Of a DNA stretch of 64,000 nucleotides, positions 36,028 through 44,592 are shown piece by piece (the first letter of the stretch is position 1; the number at the start of each line of letters is the position of its first letter). Both the position numbers and the translations under genes were made by a program. Below the pieces are notes generated by a model, which was given only the letters and a program-made list of their open reading frames with translations, was not told the origin of the DNA and searched no databases. The DNA is from an uncultured Alphaproteobacteria bacterium (GTDB lineage Bacteria; Pseudomonadota; Alphaproteobacteria; Caulobacterales; Caulobacteraceae), in contig CALETE010000094.1 in NCBI GenBank assembly GCA_937920085.1, forward strand, positions 67,800 to 131,799, in the 5' to 3' direction.

Positions 36028-36912
36028 CTAACGGAATTCTGGTGCCTTCCAATGATCCCAGATGTCGGGCAGGTCGGTGGAGACCTTGTCTGGATAGTTG
36101 GCCGGGCGCTTCTCGAGGAAGGACATGACCCCTTCCTTGGCATCAGCCATCCTGCCCCGGGCCTGGATGCCCCGGCTGTCGGCCATGTGGGCCTCGATGG
36201 GGTGGCTAGCACCAGCCATGCGCCAGATCAGCTGCCGGGTCAGGGCAATGGAGACAGGGGCAGTGTTGTCGGCGATTTCCCGAGCCAGGGCCTTGGCGGC
36301 GGGCAGCAAGTCGTCTGGGGCGTGGAGGGACCGGACCAGGCCCTTGTCGAAGGCGTCTTGGGCTGGGAAGACGCGGCCGGTATAGCACCATTCCAGGGCC
36401 GTCTGGACGCCCACGAGCTTGGACAGGAAGTAGGACGAGGCCGCCTCTGGGTTCAGACCACGACGGGCAAAGACCAGGCCGAAACGGGCCTCGGTCGAGG
36501 CCATGCGGATGTCCATGGCCAGTTGCATGGTGACGCCCACACCCACCGCCGGGCCATTCACCGCAGCGATCACCGGCTTCAGGCTCTCGTAAATCCTTAG
36601 GGTCAGCAGACCACCGCCATCCCTTTGCACGCCTTCCTTGGTCCGGGCCGCCTTATCGGCACCGCCGCGGGCGTCATAGTCGAAGGTCTGGCCGCCAGCG
36701 GAAAGATCCGCACCTGCACAAAAACCCCGTCCAGCACCCGTCACGATCACGCAGCGCACCTCGTCAGCAGCATCGGTGAAGTCGAAGGCCGCGATCATGT
36801 CCAACATCATCTGGGTGTTGAAGGCGTTGAGCTTGTCGGGACGGTTCAGGGTCAGGACGGCGATACCGTCTTCCACGTCCAGCTTGATGGTCTCAAAGGT
36901 CGGAGCAGTCAT
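36028..36912 (-). CDS. Enoyl-CoA hydratase/isomerase (crotonase) family protein
   Basis: A 294-residue crotonase. The oxyanion-hole motifs GAGRGFCAGADLSAGG (about 60-75) and VNGPAVGVGVTMQLAMDIRM (about 117-136) are intact, and an acidic residue follows near ARFGLVFARRGL. The substrate may be a fatty acyl-, terpenoid- or aromatic acyl-CoA. It is divergent from the acyl-CoA synthetase gene, and a palindrome between them suggests joint control. GGGAG precedes the ATG. Confidence 0.9.
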   Translation of the reverse strand: MTAPTFETIKLDVEDGIAVLTLNRPDKLNAFNTQMMLDMIAAFDFTDAADEVRCVIVTGAGRGFCAGADLSAGGQTFDYDARGGADKAARTKEGVQRDGGGLLTLRIYESLKPVIAAVNGPAVGVGVTMQLAMDIRMASTEARFGLVFARRGLNPEAASSYFLSKLVGVQTALEWCYTGRVFPAQDAFDKGLVRSLHAPDDLLPAAKALAREIADNTAPVSIALTRQLIWRMAGASHPIEAHMADSRGIQARGRMADAKEGVMSFLEKRPANYPDKVSTDLPDIWDHWKAPEFR

Positions 36913-36952
36913 GGGCAGGTCTCCCTAGCAATGTGATTTTCTTACAAAGGGC

Positions 36953-36979
36953 CTGCTTGACGGACGGTCCGTCAAGCAG
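36953..36979. promoter_or_regulatory. 27-base palindromic operator (TetR-type pattern)
   Basis: CTGCTTGACGGAC-G-GTCCGTCAAGCAG is a perfect inverted repeat with 13-base arms around one G. It lies midway between the divergent starts at 36912 and 37054. TTGAC-GTCAA arms of this size are typical of TetR-family repressors of acyl-CoA metabolism. The cognate regulator is not encoded in the window. Confidence 0.7.
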
Positions 36980-37053
36980 CGCATATGGGTTGAAGAAAGA
37001 TAATTTTGGGAGACGGCCCCGCTCCGGCGTGGGCCCAACAGTCAGGAAGAGCC

Positions 37054-38592
37054 ATGCATCCGGCCACACACGCCCTCAGCCACCCCGATCGCGCCGCCTA
37101 TGTCATGGCCGGCTCTGGTGAAACCGTCACCTATGCCCAGCTCAACGACCGCTCCAATCAGGGGGCACAGCTTTTCCGGTCCTTGGGCCTAAAGGTCGGC
37201 GATGTCATCGCCCTGATGATGGATAACAATGCCCGCTATTTCGAGATTGCCTGGGCGGCACAGAGGTCGGGCCTCTACTTCACCTGTATCTCATCCAAGC
37301 TTAGCGCCGGTGAGATCGAGTACATCATGACCGACTGTGAGGCTAAGGTGCTGATCACCTCGCCCGGCGTCGGCCCCTTGGCCGATGAATTGCCCAAGCT
37401 TCTGCCCAATGTGAAGCTCTACATGGTCGGCGAGGCGCGAGCGCCCTTCGAAAGCTTCGAAGCCGCCCGTGAAAAAATGCCCGCCACCCCGGTCCCCGAC
37501 CAGACCGCCGGCACGGACATGCTCTATTCCTCCGGCACCACCGGCCGCCCCAAGGGCATCAAGCACCCCCTGGCCGGTACCGCCATTGATGAGCCCAACA
37601 GCCTGGCCATGATGGCTCAGGGCCTGTTCGGCTTTAAGAACGACAGCGTCTATCTCTCGCCAGCCCCCCTCTATCACGCGGCACCTTTGCGCTGGTGCAT
37701 GAGCGTTCATCGTCTAGGTGGCACCGTGGTGGTCATGGAGAAGTTTGATCCCGAGACCGCCCTCCAGCTGATCCAAGAGCACAAGATCGATGTGGGCCAG
37801 TTCGTGCCCACCCACTTTGTGCGCATGCTCAAGCTCGATCCAGCTATCCGCGCCAAGTACGACATCTCCTCCATGCGCAGCGCCGTCCACGCCGCCGCCC
37901 CCTGCCCCATTCCGATCAAGGAACAGATGATTGAATGGTGGGGTCCGGTGATCCAAGAATACTACGCCGGCAGTGAGGGGAACGGCTTCTGCTACATCGG
38001 TCCCCAGGACTGGCTGACCCACAAGGGCTCGGTGGGCCGGGCCATCAATTGCGAGGTCAAGATCTGCGGCGAGGACGGCGAGGCCCTGCCCCCGCGCACC
38101 GAGGGCACGGTCTATTTCTCCGGCGGTGCGCCGCTGGTCTATCACAATGCCCCCGACAAGGTGGCCGAGAACACCAACCGCCACGGCTGGACCACCCTCG
38201 GCGATGTGGGCTGGGTGGATGAGGAGGGCTTCCTCTACCTCACCGACCGCAAGAGCTTCATGATCATTTCCGGCGGGGTGAACATCTATCCGCAGGAACT
38301 GGAAAACCTACTCATCACCCATCCCAAGGTGGCCGACGCTGCCGTGGTGGGCGGCCCGCACGAGGAAATGGGCGAACAGGTGATCGCGGTCATCCAGCCT
38401 ATGGTCTGGGCGGACGCAGGCGATGACCTCAAGGCCGAACTCATGGCCTTCTGCCGCGCCAATCTCAGCCATGTGAAGTCGCCCCGCATCATCGACTTCA
38501 TGGCCGAACTCCCCCGCCACCCGACCGGCAAGCTCTACAAGCGCCTGATCCGCGACGCCTATTGGGGCAAGGAAGGTTCGAAGATCGTTTGA
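37054..38592 (+). CDS. Acyl-CoA synthetase (AMP-forming)
   Basis: A 512-residue enzyme that activates a carboxylic acid to its CoA thioester via an acyl-AMP. Motifs are DMLYSSGTTGRPKGIKH (P-loop-like AMP site, about residues 158-174), TTLGDVGWVDEEGFLYLTDR, SGGVNIYPQELEN, and the catalytic Lys in PRHPTGKLYKR at the end. AGGAAGA sits upstream of the ATG at 37054. The class resembles FadD-like long/medium-chain ligases; chain length cannot be read. It forms a divergent pair with the crotonase gene. Confidence 0.93.
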   Translation: MHPATHALSHPDRAAYVMAGSGETVTYAQLNDRSNQGAQLFRSLGLKVGDVIALMMDNNARYFEIAWAAQRSGLYFTCISSKLSAGEIEYIMTDCEAKVLITSPGVGPLADELPKLLPNVKLYMVGEARAPFESFEAAREKMPATPVPDQTAGTDMLYSSGTTGRPKGIKHPLAGTAIDEPNSLAMMAQGLFGFKNDSVYLSPAPLYHAAPLRWCMSVHRLGGTVVVMEKFDPETALQLIQEHKIDVGQFVPTHFVRMLKLDPAIRAKYDISSMRSAVHAAAPCPIPIKEQMIEWWGPVIQEYYAGSEGNGFCYIGPQDWLTHKGSVGRAINCEVKICGEDGEALPPRTEGTVYFSGGAPLVYHNAPDKVAENTNRHGWTTLGDVGWVDEEGFLYLTDRKSFMIISGGVNIYPQELENLLITHPKVADAAVVGGPHEEMGEQVIAVIQPMVWADAGDDLKAELMAFCRANLSHVKSPRIIDFMAELPRHPTGKLYKRLIRDAYWGKEGSKIV

Positions 38593-38608
38593 GTGGCTGG
38601 GCCGAAGC

Positions 38609-38931
38609 GTGAATATAGGCTGGGAAGACTTTCAGAAGATCGCACTCTTCAGCGGAAAAATTGTTCAGATTGACGATTTTCCGGTAGCGCGTCGCCCAGC
38701 TTATCAGCTCCACGCGGACATCGGCGGCGGCGTCATCGAAAAGTCCAGCGCTCACTCGGCACAAAGGAAGAGTTGATCGGAATACAGGGCGTCTGCGTCA
38801 CCAACTGCCCGCCTAAGCATGTTGGGAGATTCATGTCCAAAATTCTGGTGACGGGGTTTTATGACGATAAGGGCCAGGTGATCTTGGCCGTCACGGACAA
38901 GCCAGTGGAGAATGGGCTGAAGCGTGCTTGA
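38609..38931 (+). pseudogene. csaA: CsaA-like tRNA-binding protein, frameshifted
   Basis: Two short frames together make a CsaA-type tRNA-binding domain. The first (38609-38776, GTG start) reads IGWEDFQKIALFSGKI, then DDFPVARRPAYQL and KSSAH. The second (38764-38931) reads EELIGIQGVCVTNCPPKHV and then DKPVENGLKRA. They differ by one frame. Against CsaA proteins the join looks about ten bases short, between SSA and EELIG, which suggests a small deletion. CsaA is about 110 residues; the sum fits. Nothing else lies between the acyl-CoA synthetase and the toxin gene. A sequencing error is possible. Confidence 0.7.
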
Positions 38932-38955
38932 GGGCTCAAACACCTTGCCTAGCTA

Positions 38956-39330
38956 TTACCATGCGTTCGTATTCGCCTTGAGCCAGGGAACAAGCCGTCC
39001 GAATACGAACGCCCGCTTGGCATAGAGGCCATCGATAAACCCAAAAGCGTCGTCCGCTCGCGCCGTAATCCGCACGCCATTGATCGCCAGGAAGGTATAG
39101 GCTGCGGCGAAGGCCACCCGCTTATTGCCATCGATGAAGGGATGGTTCTGACCCAGGCTCTCCCAGAGCGCAGCGGCTTGCTCGAATAGGTCTTCATAAT
39201 ACCCGGTCTGAGGTCGAAACAGCGCTGCCTCCAGCAGCCCCATATCTCGAACACCAAACGACCCGCCATATCGAGAAATCTGGTCTTCATGGATCGCCAG
39301 AACTTCGATGACGGTGAGATAGTCCGTCAC
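38956..39330 (-). CDS. doc: Doc/Fic family toxin
   Basis: A 124-residue Fic-fold toxin of the death-on-curing type, which in P1 Doc phosphorylates elongation factor Tu. The active-site motif NHPFIDGNKRVAFAAA has His63 and the anion-binding GNKR loop; the Fic consensus HPFx(D/E)GNGR is changed to HPFIDGNKR, as in Doc. GTG starts within the antitoxin stop (GTGA), so the pair is translationally coupled. Confidence 0.9.
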   Translation of the reverse strand: MTDYLTVIEVLAIHEDQISRYGGSFGVRDMGLLEAALFRPQTGYYEDLFEQAAALWESLGQNHPFIDGNKRVAFAAAYTFLAINGVRITARADDAFGFIDGLYAKRAFVFGRLVPWLKANTNAW

Positions 39331-39557
39331 TCAGCCAGCTTCTTGTACAAGTCAGCATATTGCTCATGGCTTGCCTGATAGGCCGCCATGACGCCAGGTC
39401 GAGGCTTGTTCAATTTCCGCTTTTCAAGCAGGTCAGCCAAGGCTTCATCGATCAAGGATTGCAGCTGCCGCCCCTCGCTTTGAGCAAGGCTACGAACATC
39501 AGCCAGGATTTCAGACCTGACTTGGGTCGCGAATTTTTCCCGCACTTGCGCCGCCAT
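39327..39557 (-). CDS. Antitoxin partner of the Doc toxin
   Basis: A 76-residue protein immediately upstream of and overlapping the toxin gene, the normal order in type II systems. The N-terminus (VREKFATQVRSEILADVRSL) looks like a ribbon-helix-helix DNA-binding segment and the C-terminus is a flexible toxin-binding tail. I start at the ATG at 39557, since the upstream frame runs into the operator. It should neutralise the toxin and repress the pair. Confidence 0.8.
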   Translation of the reverse strand: MAAQVREKFATQVRSEILADVRSLAQSEGRQLQSLIDEALADLLEKRKLNKPRPGVMAAYQASHEQYADLYKKLAE

Positions 39558-39584
39558 GACCAGTCTCCAAACCTCCGCCAAGAT

Positions 39585-39603
39585 TATCATGATAGATCAT
39601 GAT
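39585..39603. promoter_or_regulatory. Tandem operator of the toxin-antitoxin pair
   Basis: ATCATGAT occurs twice, at 39586-39593 and 39596-39603, ten bases apart, so both lie on one face of the helix. The first is part of the perfect palindrome TATCATGATA. They sit 28 bases upstream of the antitoxin ATG. Confidence 0.6.
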
Positions 39604-39748
39604 TTATCAAGATTGGGGTCAATCCCCCACATGTCCGTCCCGAAATAACCGTGACTTAAAATCGTCCCCATATAGGACCAATGAGATGGGGTCTGCGCGC
39701 TGCTGAGTCCTCCCCGGCTTTTCTCTGGCGCGGTTATGGGATTTGAGA

Positions 39749-42271
39749 ATGATTTCGATACGGCAGCGCGCCCTGTGTGGCGCGGCGATGGTAGTTTGCA
39801 GCCTTTGGGCACCTGAGGCCCTTGCACAATCGGCGGCAAAACCTGCGGCGTCGAAAGAAGATCCCCCCGAAGTCTCCGAACTGGTGGTCACTGGGGCGCG
39901 GGCCGAACCCGGCGCCGTGGTCGGCGATGTCAAGGCTGAGGTTCAGATTTCCCCGTCTGAAATCCGCGCCATGGGGGTGACCTCGGCCGCCAGCCTGCTA
40001 GCTGAACTGGCACCCCAGCTGCGCAGCGTCGGTGGGCGGCGCGGCGGCATGCCCATTGTCCTGGTGGGCGGTCGCCGGGTGTCGGGCTTTAACGAGATCC
40101 GCGACCTGCCATCAGAGGCCATTTTGCGGGTGGACATCCTGCCCTCCGAAGCGGCGCTGAAATTCGGCTATCCCGCCGACCAGAGGGTGATCAACTTCGT
40201 CCTGCGGCCCCGCTTCCAAGCCAAGATCCTAGAGCTCCAGGGGGGCGCGGCAACCCAGGGGGGTCTTGTCAATGGATCGGCCGATCTCGGCTATCTGAAA
40301 ATCATGGGCGAGAGCCGCCTGAACCTAAATCTCAAGGTCGCCGCGAGCGATGGCCTGACTGAGGCAGAGCGTGACCTGGCACCCACCACGCCCACCACCA
40401 CCATCGGCCTCTCCAACTTGACGGACCTAAGGTCCAGCCGCAGCCTCTCGCCACAGACCCAGTCGGCAAGCCTGAATGCCGTTTATAGCCACACCATTCT
40501 CGGCGGCCTGGCCACGACCTTCAACGCCACCTTGGAAACCAGTAGCCGGGAGTCCCGCCTGGGCCTGCCCCTGGTCAGTCTCTCGGTTCCGGCCCTCAGC
40601 CCTTACAACCCAGGCGCCACTTCGCTGTCAGTTCTGCGGTATGTGGAAAACAACGGCCCCCTCATCCAGTCTAATCAGGGTTGGACCGGGCATCTGGGTG
40701 GGGCGCTTAACAAGGATCAGGGCAAGTGGCGTCTGTCGGCAACCGGGGCCTTTGATCACGCCGACAGCCGCACCCAGAGCGACGCCGGCCTCGACCCCAC
40801 GCCGATCCAGACGGCATTGAACAGCCTTAGCCCCTCAGTGGACCCGAAGGGCAACCTCGCCGATAGCCTGATCCTGGCCCGGACTGACAACACCGCCCAC
40901 TCCCGCTCTGATACCGGAAATGTCCAGGTCCAGGCGTCCGGGCCCCTATTCCACATTCCAGCGGGTGATGTACGGGTCAGCTTTAGTCTAGGCGACACTG
41001 AGACCCATCTGGTGACCTCGTCCTTCCGCTTTGGCACCCGGCTCAGTGGGGATTTCACCCGCAGCGCTCAGCTTTCCCAAGGCAATATCGACATTCCTAT
41101 CGCAAGCACCAATGGCGGCGGGATTCAGGGCATCGGATCCCTGTCCCTGAATCTCAACGGCAATGTCACCCCGATCAGTGGCTTCGGCACCCTGACCTCC
41201 ATCGGCTATGGTGCCAACTGGAGCCCGATGACCGGGGTCAATCTGATCGTCTCGCAGAACCAAGATCATAATGCCCCGACCCTGCAGCAGATCGGTGATC
41301 CCCTGGTGGCCACATCGGGAGTTCGGGTTTTTGATTATGCCACCGGCAAGACCGTCGACATCACCCGCCTGGACGGCGGCAATGCGGCGCTAAAGGCTGA
41401 TGACCGCAAGACCCTCAAGATCGGTCTGACCTATAGGCCCCTGCCTGACAAGGACCTGACCTTCTCAGCCAATTATGCCGCCTCGCGCAATGCTGACACC
41501 ACCGGCTCCCTCCCCGCAGCCACCGCTGAGGTCGAGGCCGCCTTCCCCGGGCGGTTTGTGCGCAATGGCGCGGGGGACCTGATCTCCATCGACAACCGGC
41601 CGGTCAATTTCGCCCAGGAAGATCGGCGGGAGCTGAAGCTGGGGCTCAACTATTCCCAGCCGGTCGGCCCACAGCCCGCCCCTGGCGCCTTCCAAAGGCC
41701 CCCTGGCGGCCCAGGCGCGACGGGCGCTCGGCCTGCCGGCGGACCGCCCGGCGGCTTCCGTCCCGGCGGCGGCTTTGGCGGCCCCCCTGGCGGGCGGATG
41801 CAGTTTGCCATCTACGACACCATTGTCCTGCAGGACCGCATTCTGACACGGGTTGGTGGCCCAGTGCTGGATCAGCTGAACGGTGCGGCGGCCGGGAATG
41901 CCGGTGGCCAGGCCCGGCACCTGGTGGAGGTTCAGGCTGGCATATTCAAGGACGGCCTGGGGGGGCGCCTCAATGCGGACTGGACTAGCGCCACCCGGGT
42001 CAAGGGAACGACCCCCGCAAGCGACCTACGCTTCTCCGACATCGCCAAGATTAATGTCAGCCTGTTCGCTGACCTGGGCCAACAGCCCAAACTGGTGAAG
42101 GCGCACCCCTGGCTCAGGGCATCCCGCGCCTCGGTGTCGATTAGCAACCTGTTCGACACCCACCAGGATGTCCGCGACGCGACAGGCGCTACGCCCTCCG
42201 GCTACCAAGCCGCCTATCTCGATCCCGCAGGCCGCACGTTCAAGATCAGCCTGCGCAAGGTGTTCTTCTAA
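39749..42271 (+). CDS. TonB-dependent receptor with Gly/Pro-rich insert
   Basis: An 840-residue outer-membrane receptor. The signal peptide ends near PEALAQ. The plug domain begins at VSELVVTGARAE and includes VLVGGRRVSGFNEIRDLP; the barrel ends in the usual aromatic residue (KISLRKVFF). It departs from common receptors: residues about 640-684 are a Gly/Pro-rich stretch (GGPGATGARPAGGPPGGF) inside the barrel region, presumably an external loop, and strong TonB-box similarity is not evident. No uronate-type operator precedes it, so it may not belong to the pectin locus. Its ligand is unknown. Confidence 0.8.
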   Translation: MISIRQRALCGAAMVVCSLWAPEALAQSAAKPAASKEDPPEVSELVVTGARAEPGAVVGDVKAEVQISPSEIRAMGVTSAASLLAELAPQLRSVGGRRGGMPIVLVGGRRVSGFNEIRDLPSEAILRVDILPSEAALKFGYPADQRVINFVLRPRFQAKILELQGGAATQGGLVNGSADLGYLKIMGESRLNLNLKVAASDGLTEAERDLAPTTPTTTIGLSNLTDLRSSRSLSPQTQSASLNAVYSHTILGGLATTFNATLETSSRESRLGLPLVSLSVPALSPYNPGATSLSVLRYVENNGPLIQSNQGWTGHLGGALNKDQGKWRLSATGAFDHADSRTQSDAGLDPTPIQTALNSLSPSVDPKGNLADSLILARTDNTAHSRSDTGNVQVQASGPLFHIPAGDVRVSFSLGDTETHLVTSSFRFGTRLSGDFTRSAQLSQGNIDIPIASTNGGGIQGIGSLSLNLNGNVTPISGFGTLTSIGYGANWSPMTGVNLIVSQNQDHNAPTLQQIGDPLVATSGVRVFDYATGKTVDITRLDGGNAALKADDRKTLKIGLTYRPLPDKDLTFSANYAASRNADTTGSLPAATAEVEAAFPGRFVRNGAGDLISIDNRPVNFAQEDRRELKLGLNYSQPVGPQPAPGAFQRPPGGPGATGARPAGGPPGGFRPGGGFGGPPGGRMQFAIYDTIVLQDRILTRVGGPVLDQLNGAAAGNAGGQARHLVEVQAGIFKDGLGGRLNADWTSATRVKGTTPASDLRFSDIAKINVSLFADLGQQPKLVKAHPWLRASRASVSISNLFDTHQDVRDATGATPSGYQAAYLDPAGRTFKISLRKVFF

Positions 42272-42277
42272 ACCCAG

Positions 42278-42305
42278 AGCGCGTGATCTGATCAGATCAC
42301 TCGCT
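42278..42305. other. 28-base inverted repeat after the receptor gene
   Basis: AGCG-C-GTGATCTGATCAGATCAC-T-CGCT pairs throughout except one C-T position; its core GTGATCTGATCAGATCAC is a perfect 18-base palindrome. It starts six bases after the stop codon. Either a second transcript-end hairpin or a protein-binding site. Confidence 0.5.
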
Positions 42306-42327
42306 ACAGGTATGTGATTTTATATTA

Positions 42328-42362
42328 TTTTCCGCCCAAACGGTGTCCTCTTGGGCGGAAAA
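42328..42362. terminator. Bidirectional intrinsic terminator
   Basis: TTTTCCGCCCAA and TTGGGCGGAAAA form a perfect twelve-pair stem around an 11-base loop, with A/T runs at both ends. It lies between the convergent receptor and MFS transporter genes and can end transcripts from both sides. Confidence 0.9.
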
Positions 42363-42374
42363 GACCATGGGCCC

Positions 42375-43652
42375 CTATTCCACGGGCTTCAGCCGCGGCG
42401 ATAGGAGGTGGACCGAGAGAAGGGCCATGAAGTAGGCGCTAGCCGCGATGGCGAACAGCAGGGCGTAGCTGTGGGTGGTCTGCAGGATGTAGCCCGTGAA
42501 CTTGGCCATAAACATGCCGCCCAGGGCACCAATCGAGCCGCCGAACCCGACCACCGCCCCCACAGCCGATTGCGGGAAGAGGTCGCTAGGCAGGGTATAG
42601 AGATTGCAAGAAAAGGCTTGGTGCCCGGCTGTCGCCAGACCGATCAGAAGGACCGCCACCCAGAGGTTTGAGACATCTTGGGCAAACCAGATGGGCAGGA
42701 TCATCATGGCGCAGACCAGCATGGTCGCTTTGCGGGCGAAGTTGACGGTGCGGCCCATGGCGATCAGGCGGGAGCTCATCCAGCCGCCAGCCACGCTGCC
42801 CAGGTCCGAGATCAGATAGATGGCTGCCACCGGCAGGGCGAAGGTCTTGAGGTCCAGGCCGTAGCGTTCCCCCAAATAGCCCGGTAGCCAGAACAGAAAG
42901 AACCACCAGATCGGGTCGATAAAGAACTTGCCCATGGCATAGGCCCAGGTCTCCCGCCGCCCGATGACCTGCATCAGACCCAGCTTGACAGTGGGAGCCT
43001 CCTCCCCGTCCTGGGTGATCCAGGCGCGCTCTTCAGACGACAATTGCTGGTTCTCGCTGGGGCGACGATAGAGAGTCCACCACGCGATCAACCAAAGCAT
43101 GCCGAAAATGCCGGTGAGGTAAAAGGCTATGCGCCAGCTCAGCCCGAAGTGGTCGATGATCACCCAAAGAAGCAGGGGGGTAAGGATCGCACCGACATTG
43201 GAGCCAGCATTGAAGATGCCGGTGGCGAAGGCCCGTTCGCGGCGTGGGAACCACTCGGTCACTGCCTTGACCCCGGCCGGGAAATTGCCGGCCTCGCCTA
43301 CCCCCAGTCCGGCCCGGGCCATGGAGAACTGGATTGCCGATCCCGCCAGACCGTGGGCCATGTGGGCCAGGGTCCAGATGATCACCGCCACCGCATAGCC
43401 CAGGCGCGCGCCCAGGGCGTCCACGATCTTGCCGAACACCACATAGGCGGCGGCGTAGGCCAGCTGAAAATAGAAGACGATGTCTGCATACTGGGTCTCG
43501 CTCCAGCCCAACTCCTTGGACAGGGTCGGCTTGAGGATGCCGATCATCTGGCGGTCGACATAGTTGATGGTGCAGGCCGCAAACAGTAGGGCGACAATCA
43601 CCCACCGATAACGGCTGGCAGGCGGCGTCATCGGCGCGCTTTCAGCACTCAT
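42375..43652 (-). CDS. MFS transporter, hexuronate (ExuT) type
   Basis: A 425-residue inner-membrane symporter with about 12 transmembrane segments. CTINYVDRQMIGILKP and SMARAGLGVGEAGNFPAG are typical of the anion:cation symporter (ExuT/GudP) subfamily. It should carry galacturonate, glucuronate or related sugar acids into the cytoplasm, which fits the neighbouring uxaA, kdu and kdgK genes. The start at 43652 follows GGGAGGA; upstream in-frame residues belong to no known family. It lies downstream of the hydratase-like gene with a 47-base gap. Confidence 0.88.
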   Translation of the reverse strand: MSAESAPMTPPASRYRWVIVALLFAACTINYVDRQMIGILKPTLSKELGWSETQYADIVFYFQLAYAAAYVVFGKIVDALGARLGYAVAVIIWTLAHMAHGLAGSAIQFSMARAGLGVGEAGNFPAGVKAVTEWFPRRERAFATGIFNAGSNVGAILTPLLLWVIIDHFGLSWRIAFYLTGIFGMLWLIAWWTLYRRPSENQQLSSEERAWITQDGEEAPTVKLGLMQVIGRRETWAYAMGKFFIDPIWWFFLFWLPGYLGERYGLDLKTFALPVAAIYLISDLGSVAGGWMSSRLIAMGRTVNFARKATMLVCAMMILPIWFAQDVSNLWVAVLLIGLATAGHQAFSCNLYTLPSDLFPQSAVGAVVGFGGSIGALGGMFMAKFTGYILQTTHSYALLFAIAASAYFMALLSVHLLSPRLKPVE

Positions 43653-43699
43653 GGTATCCTCCCTTTCCTTCACCCCGATCTCAGCCGGAGCGTAAGGTA

Positions 43700-44506
43700 T
43701 TAAACCCGGGCTTTCGCCGGGATGATCCTGCAGCCGACCTCGCCATAGTCGCCAAACCTGGCTGTGAAGGATTGGCCCGGTTCGACCGGTATGACGCCGG
43801 TGATGGCACCTGACGACACCCACAGGCCGTCCGAAACTGAAATGCCCCGCTCCGACAAATTAGCCAACAGAAAGCGGACTGCTCCATAGGGTCCGTCCAG
43901 CATGCTGGCCGCCGTGGCTTGGCCTTCCGGCGCACCGTCGACGAAGGTTTGGATGTTGATGGCGCAGAGGTCTACCTCCCGCCATCCGGCGAGGCTGGGA
44001 CCTAAAACCGATCCCATATTGTTGCCGAAGTCCGAGACCGTAACGCAGGGGCCGTCGGCATTTATGTCGCGATAGGGGGAGCTTGCGATTTCCAGACCGA
44101 AGCGGACCTCATCCACAATGGCCATGGTTTCTTCGTCATCACACGGCACGCGGCCGTCCCAATGGGGTGCCAGATGAAGCAGGATTTCCGCCTCAGCCGC
44201 AGCAAAGCCGCCCACATAGACTGGCATGTCCGGGGCTTCCCCATCCGCCACAAAGACCAGGGAGTCCGCAAAAATCGGCCCGGCCAGACGATTGCAGCCC
44301 AGCAGGGCGTCATCCGGGGGATTGATCTTGCCCACCTTCCATCCCACCACCCGGCGGCCATCCAGGGATAGGGCATGGTTCTGGATATTGTAGGCCTGTG
44401 ACAGGGCCTCCGGGCGCTTGCCCGGATAGGTCGGCAGGGCGCGAGCCTCGCGCCGGGCGGCCACAAACTCCGCAGCTACCTGATGCAATTCCAGGCTCTG
44501 ATTCAT
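43700..44506 (-). CDS. 2-keto-4-pentenoate hydratase/FAH-fold enzyme
   Basis: A 268-residue enzyme of the fumarylacetoacetase/2-keto-4-pentenoate hydratase superfamily. NIQNHALSLDGRRVVGWKVG and AEAEILLHL (metal-binding Glu pair region) are recognisable. Members hydrate, hydrolyse or decarboxylate 2-keto acids; inside a uronate cluster a role on a keto-deoxy sugar acid is likely but not shown. A half-degenerate LacI operator lies 38 bases upstream, and GGGGGAGG precedes the ATG. It is probably co-transcribed with the MFS gene. Confidence 0.75.
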   Translation of the reverse strand: MNQSLELHQVAAEFVAARREARALPTYPGKRPEALSQAYNIQNHALSLDGRRVVGWKVGKINPPDDALLGCNRLAGPIFADSLVFVADGEAPDMPVYVGGFAAAEAEILLHLAPHWDGRVPCDDEETMAIVDEVRFGLEIASSPYRDINADGPCVTVSDFGNNMGSVLGPSLAGWREVDLCAINIQTFVDGAPEGQATAASMLDGPYGAVRFLLANLSERGISVSDGLWVSSGAITGVIPVEPGQSFTARFGDYGEVGCRIIPAKARV

Positions 44507-44543
44507 GCCCTCCCCCGACCCTCCAGATCGCCGTCACGCCTAG

Positions 44544-44559
44544 AGGAAACCGGTGTCAT
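44544..44559. promoter_or_regulatory. LacI-type operator A (one half degenerate)
   Basis: AGGAAACC|GGTGTCAT: the right half is perfect, the left half keeps six of eight bases of ATGACACC. It lies 38 bases upstream of the hydratase-like gene. Confidence 0.55.
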
Positions 44560-44592
44560 AAGCAAGAAGAGGCTCAAAATGGCCTTTTTAAG

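Noticed and set aside
38498..38943. Two minus-strand frames across the CsaA-like region
   Set aside because: The opposite strand shows clear CsaA similarity in two frames, so these are shadows.
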